From contig JAUXUZ010000478.1 in assembly GCA_030680655.1 (NCBI GenBank), positions 1 to 8,148 of the forward strand: 8,148 nt of DNA, in the 5' to 3' direction. Within the stretch, counting starts at the first letter, position 1, and the number at the start of each line of letters is the position of its first letter. The translations under genes and the position numbers were made by a program. This document shows, one piece after another, positions 6,876-8,148 of the stretch. Under the pieces are notes generated by a model. That model saw nothing but the letters and a program-made list of their open reading frames with translations, searched no databases and was not told where the DNA came from. The stretch comes from Phycisphaerales bacterium. GTDB lineage: Bacteria; Planctomycetota; Phycisphaerae; Phycisphaerales; UBA1924.

Positions 6876-6903
6876 TCGGCCCGCTCCGCAGCGTCATCGG
6901 GGC

Positions 6904-6927
6904 GGTGACAAAGCTTCGGCTTGTGCC
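6904..6927 (+). other. Second, imperfect hairpin with a TTCG loop
   Basis: AAGC-TTCG-GCTT (6911-6922) makes a 4-bp stem capped by a TTCG tetraloop, which is unusually stable as UUCG in RNA. It is extended by a few imperfect pairs with a bulged A at 6910. It lies between the terminator and the next gene, so it may be part of the next gene's leader or a backup terminator. Confidence 0.3.
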
Positions 6928-6974
6928 CCGACTGGTCGCCGGGTACGCTTTCGCGGCCGGCTCCACCGTGATTG

Positions 6975-6979
6975 AAAGG
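6975..6979 (+). promoter_or_regulatory. Shine-Dalgarno AAAGG for the serine hydrolase gene
   Basis: AAAGG (in GAAAGGT) ends 8 bases before ATG 6988. The site, and the signal peptide that follows directly, support this start. Confidence 0.6.
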
Positions 6980-6987
6980 TCGTCACC

Positions 6988-8148
6988 ATGGCACTCAACG
7001 CCCTCCCACTTCGGCTGCTTGCTCGTTGCCTGGTCGTCTTCGCTCTGTGCGGGCCCGCATCGGCGGACCCACTCCCAACCACGAACGTCCCGGCAAGAAA
7101 TGAGCCCATCGACCCGCGGATTGCCCGGGTGATCGCCGGCCTGCGCCCCGACACCGAAACCGCCGGCAAGCCCCCGGTGCGCTGGAGCCTCGCCGAGCGG
7201 ATGGCCCACTACAACGTGCCCGGCGTGAGCATCGCGGTGATCGATGGCGGGAAGATCGTGTGGGCGAAGGGGTTCGGCGTCCGCGAAGCTGGAGGGGCCG
7301 AGCCGGTGAACGAACAAACACTCTTCCAGGCCGCTTCGATCAGCAAGCCGGTGGCAGCGCTGGGTATGATGAAGCTGGTCGCCGCCGGCACGCTCAACCT
7401 CGACGCCGACGTGAACTCCTATCTCAAGAGCTGGACACTCCCGGCCTCGGAGTTCACTGAAAGGAAGAAGGTCACGCTCCGTCAACTGCTCAGCCACTCC
7501 GCGGGGCTGACGGTGCACGGCTTCGCCGGCTACCCCCTCGGCTCGCGCTTGCCGACCATCCCGGAAATCCTCGATGGCGTTCCGCCCGCCATCAGCGCAG
7601 AGGTGCGGTCCGAGCGCGTGCCCGGCCAGGGGTTCAAGTACTCAGGCGGCGGCACGACCGTGGCCCAGTTGGTTGTCTCCGACGTCACCGGCAAGGACCC
7701 AGCTGAGTTCTTGAGCGAGACCGTGCTCGTGCCGCTGGGGATGACCTTCAGCACGTACGAGCAGCCGCTGCCGGCCAAGAACGCGGCCAACGCCGCCGTC
7801 GGGCACCGCGGTGCGCCCGCGAAGGCGCTCGAAGGAAAGTGGCGCGTTTACCCCATGGTCTTTGCCGCCGGCATGTGGACCACGCCGACGGACCTGTGCA
7901 AGATGCAGCTCGCCGTCGCTCGCGCCGCCAGCGGCGACACGAAAGGGCCGCTCGACCCGAAGATCGTCAAGCAGATGCTGACGGTGACCGCAGCCCCGGT
8001 TGGGATCGGCTTCTTCCTTCAGGGAAACGGCGACACGCTCCGATTCTCGCACGGTGGGGCCAACGACGGCTATCTCAGCCAGTTTGAGGCCTACGCGCAA
8101 CGCGGCAAGGGGTTCGCGATCATGATCAACAGCGACGCGGGAGGGGCG
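6988..8148 (+). CDS. Exported beta-lactamase-family serine hydrolase (class C / PBP4*-like), C-terminus cut by window edge
   Basis: The frame is open from ATG 6988 to the last base, 387 codons without a stop. Residues 1-26 are a signal peptide (LRLLARCLVVFALCGPASA, then DPL), so the enzyme acts in the periplasm or outside. The fold begins with RMAHYNVPGVSIAVIDGGKIVWAKGFGV (71-98), typical of the Pfam beta-lactamase (PF00144) family. The nucleophile is S117 in S117-I-S-K120 (SxxK), followed by LRQLLSHSAGLT (164-175), the second motif Y218-S-G, and HGGANDGY (355-362), with H355-G-G in the place of the KTG box. The family includes class C beta-lactamases, D-Ala-D-Ala peptidases, D-aminopeptidases and esterases. 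The HGG form is common in esterase/peptidase-like members, so antibiotic hydrolysis should not be assumed. The end (AIMINSDAGG) is close to the end of the core domain; some tens of residues, possibly with an extra C-terminal domain, lie beyond the window. It has its own ribosome binding site and follows a terminator, so it is probably transcribed alone. Confidence 0.9.
   Translation, partial: MALNALPLRLLARCLVVFALCGPASADPLPTTNVPARNEPIDPRIARVIAGLRPDTETAGKPPVRWSLAERMAHYNVPGVSIAVIDGGKIVWAKGFGVREAGGAEPVNEQTLFQAASISKPVAALGMMKLVAAGTLNLDADVNSYLKSWTLPASEFTERKKVTLRQLLSHSAGLTVHGFAGYPLGSRLPTIPEILDGVPPAISAEVRSERVPGQGFKYSGGGTTVAQLVVSDVTGKDPAEFLSETVLVPLGMTFSTYEQPLPAKNAANAAVGHRGAPAKALEGKWRVYPMVFAAGMWTTPTDLCKMQLAVARAASGDTKGPLDPKIVKQMLTVTAAPVGIGFFLQGNGDTLRFSHGGANDGYLSQFEAYAQRGKGFAIMINSDAGGA

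Noticed and set aside
6988..8148. True class C antibiotic-resistance beta-lactamase
   Set aside because: The SxxK, YSG and HGG pattern fits the broad serine hydrolase family; the YxN and KTG motifs of real AmpC enzymes are missing.
1..8148. tRNA genes, CRISPR arrays, insertion sequences or phage genes
   Set aside because: I found no cloverleaf-like sequence, no regularly spaced repeats, no transposase and no terminal inverted repeats with target duplications.

Overview
The window is GC-rich bacterial DNA with five protein-coding genes packed on both strands and no RNA gene, CRISPR array or insertion sequence that I can see. The best taxonomic clue is the secreted protein at 5054-6814. It ends in a tandem 34-residue calcium-loop module of the 'ADIG.QGG...DG..NNNDF..FIN.FF..C' type, which I know as the 'GC-type' dockerin-like anchor of Phycisphaerae/Phycisphaerales (Planctomycetota). 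High GC, mostly single-gene transcription units and mostly weak Shine-Dalgarno signals fit that assignment, but it remains an inference.

Layout from left to right. (1) Positions 1-1383, minus strand: a carotenoid-desaturase/isomerase-like FAD oxidoreductase whose C-terminus lies beyond the left edge. (2) Positions 1421-1448: a perfect GC hairpin plus T-run, terminating the ATPase gene. (3) Positions 1473-3482, minus strand: a heavy-metal P1B-type ATPase with a His/Cys-rich N-terminus and the unusual membrane motif Cys-Pro-Gly. (4) Positions 3483-3723: the divergent promoter region. (5) Positions 3724-4803, plus strand: gpsA, NAD(P)-dependent glycerol-3-phosphate dehydrogenase. (6) Positions 4804-5053: a 250-base gap with a terminator-like hairpin and a possible -10 box. 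(7) Positions 5054-6814, plus strand: a secreted protein with a PPC-like domain and the dockerin-like anchor. (8) Positions 6842-6870: a strong hairpin terminator. (9) Positions 6988-8148, plus strand: an exported beta-lactamase-family serine hydrolase, cut by the right edge.

The genes do not form an obvious pathway. gpsA supplies glycerol-3-phosphate for membrane lipids, the FAD enzyme probably acts on a polyene lipid, the ATPase moves metal across the cytoplasmic membrane, and the last two proteins are exported. Most are separated by hairpins or by a change of strand, so each is probably transcribed alone. I found no convincing new multi-gene system. The points most worth a second look are the CPG motif of the ATPase and the expanded calcium loops of the dockerin-like module.
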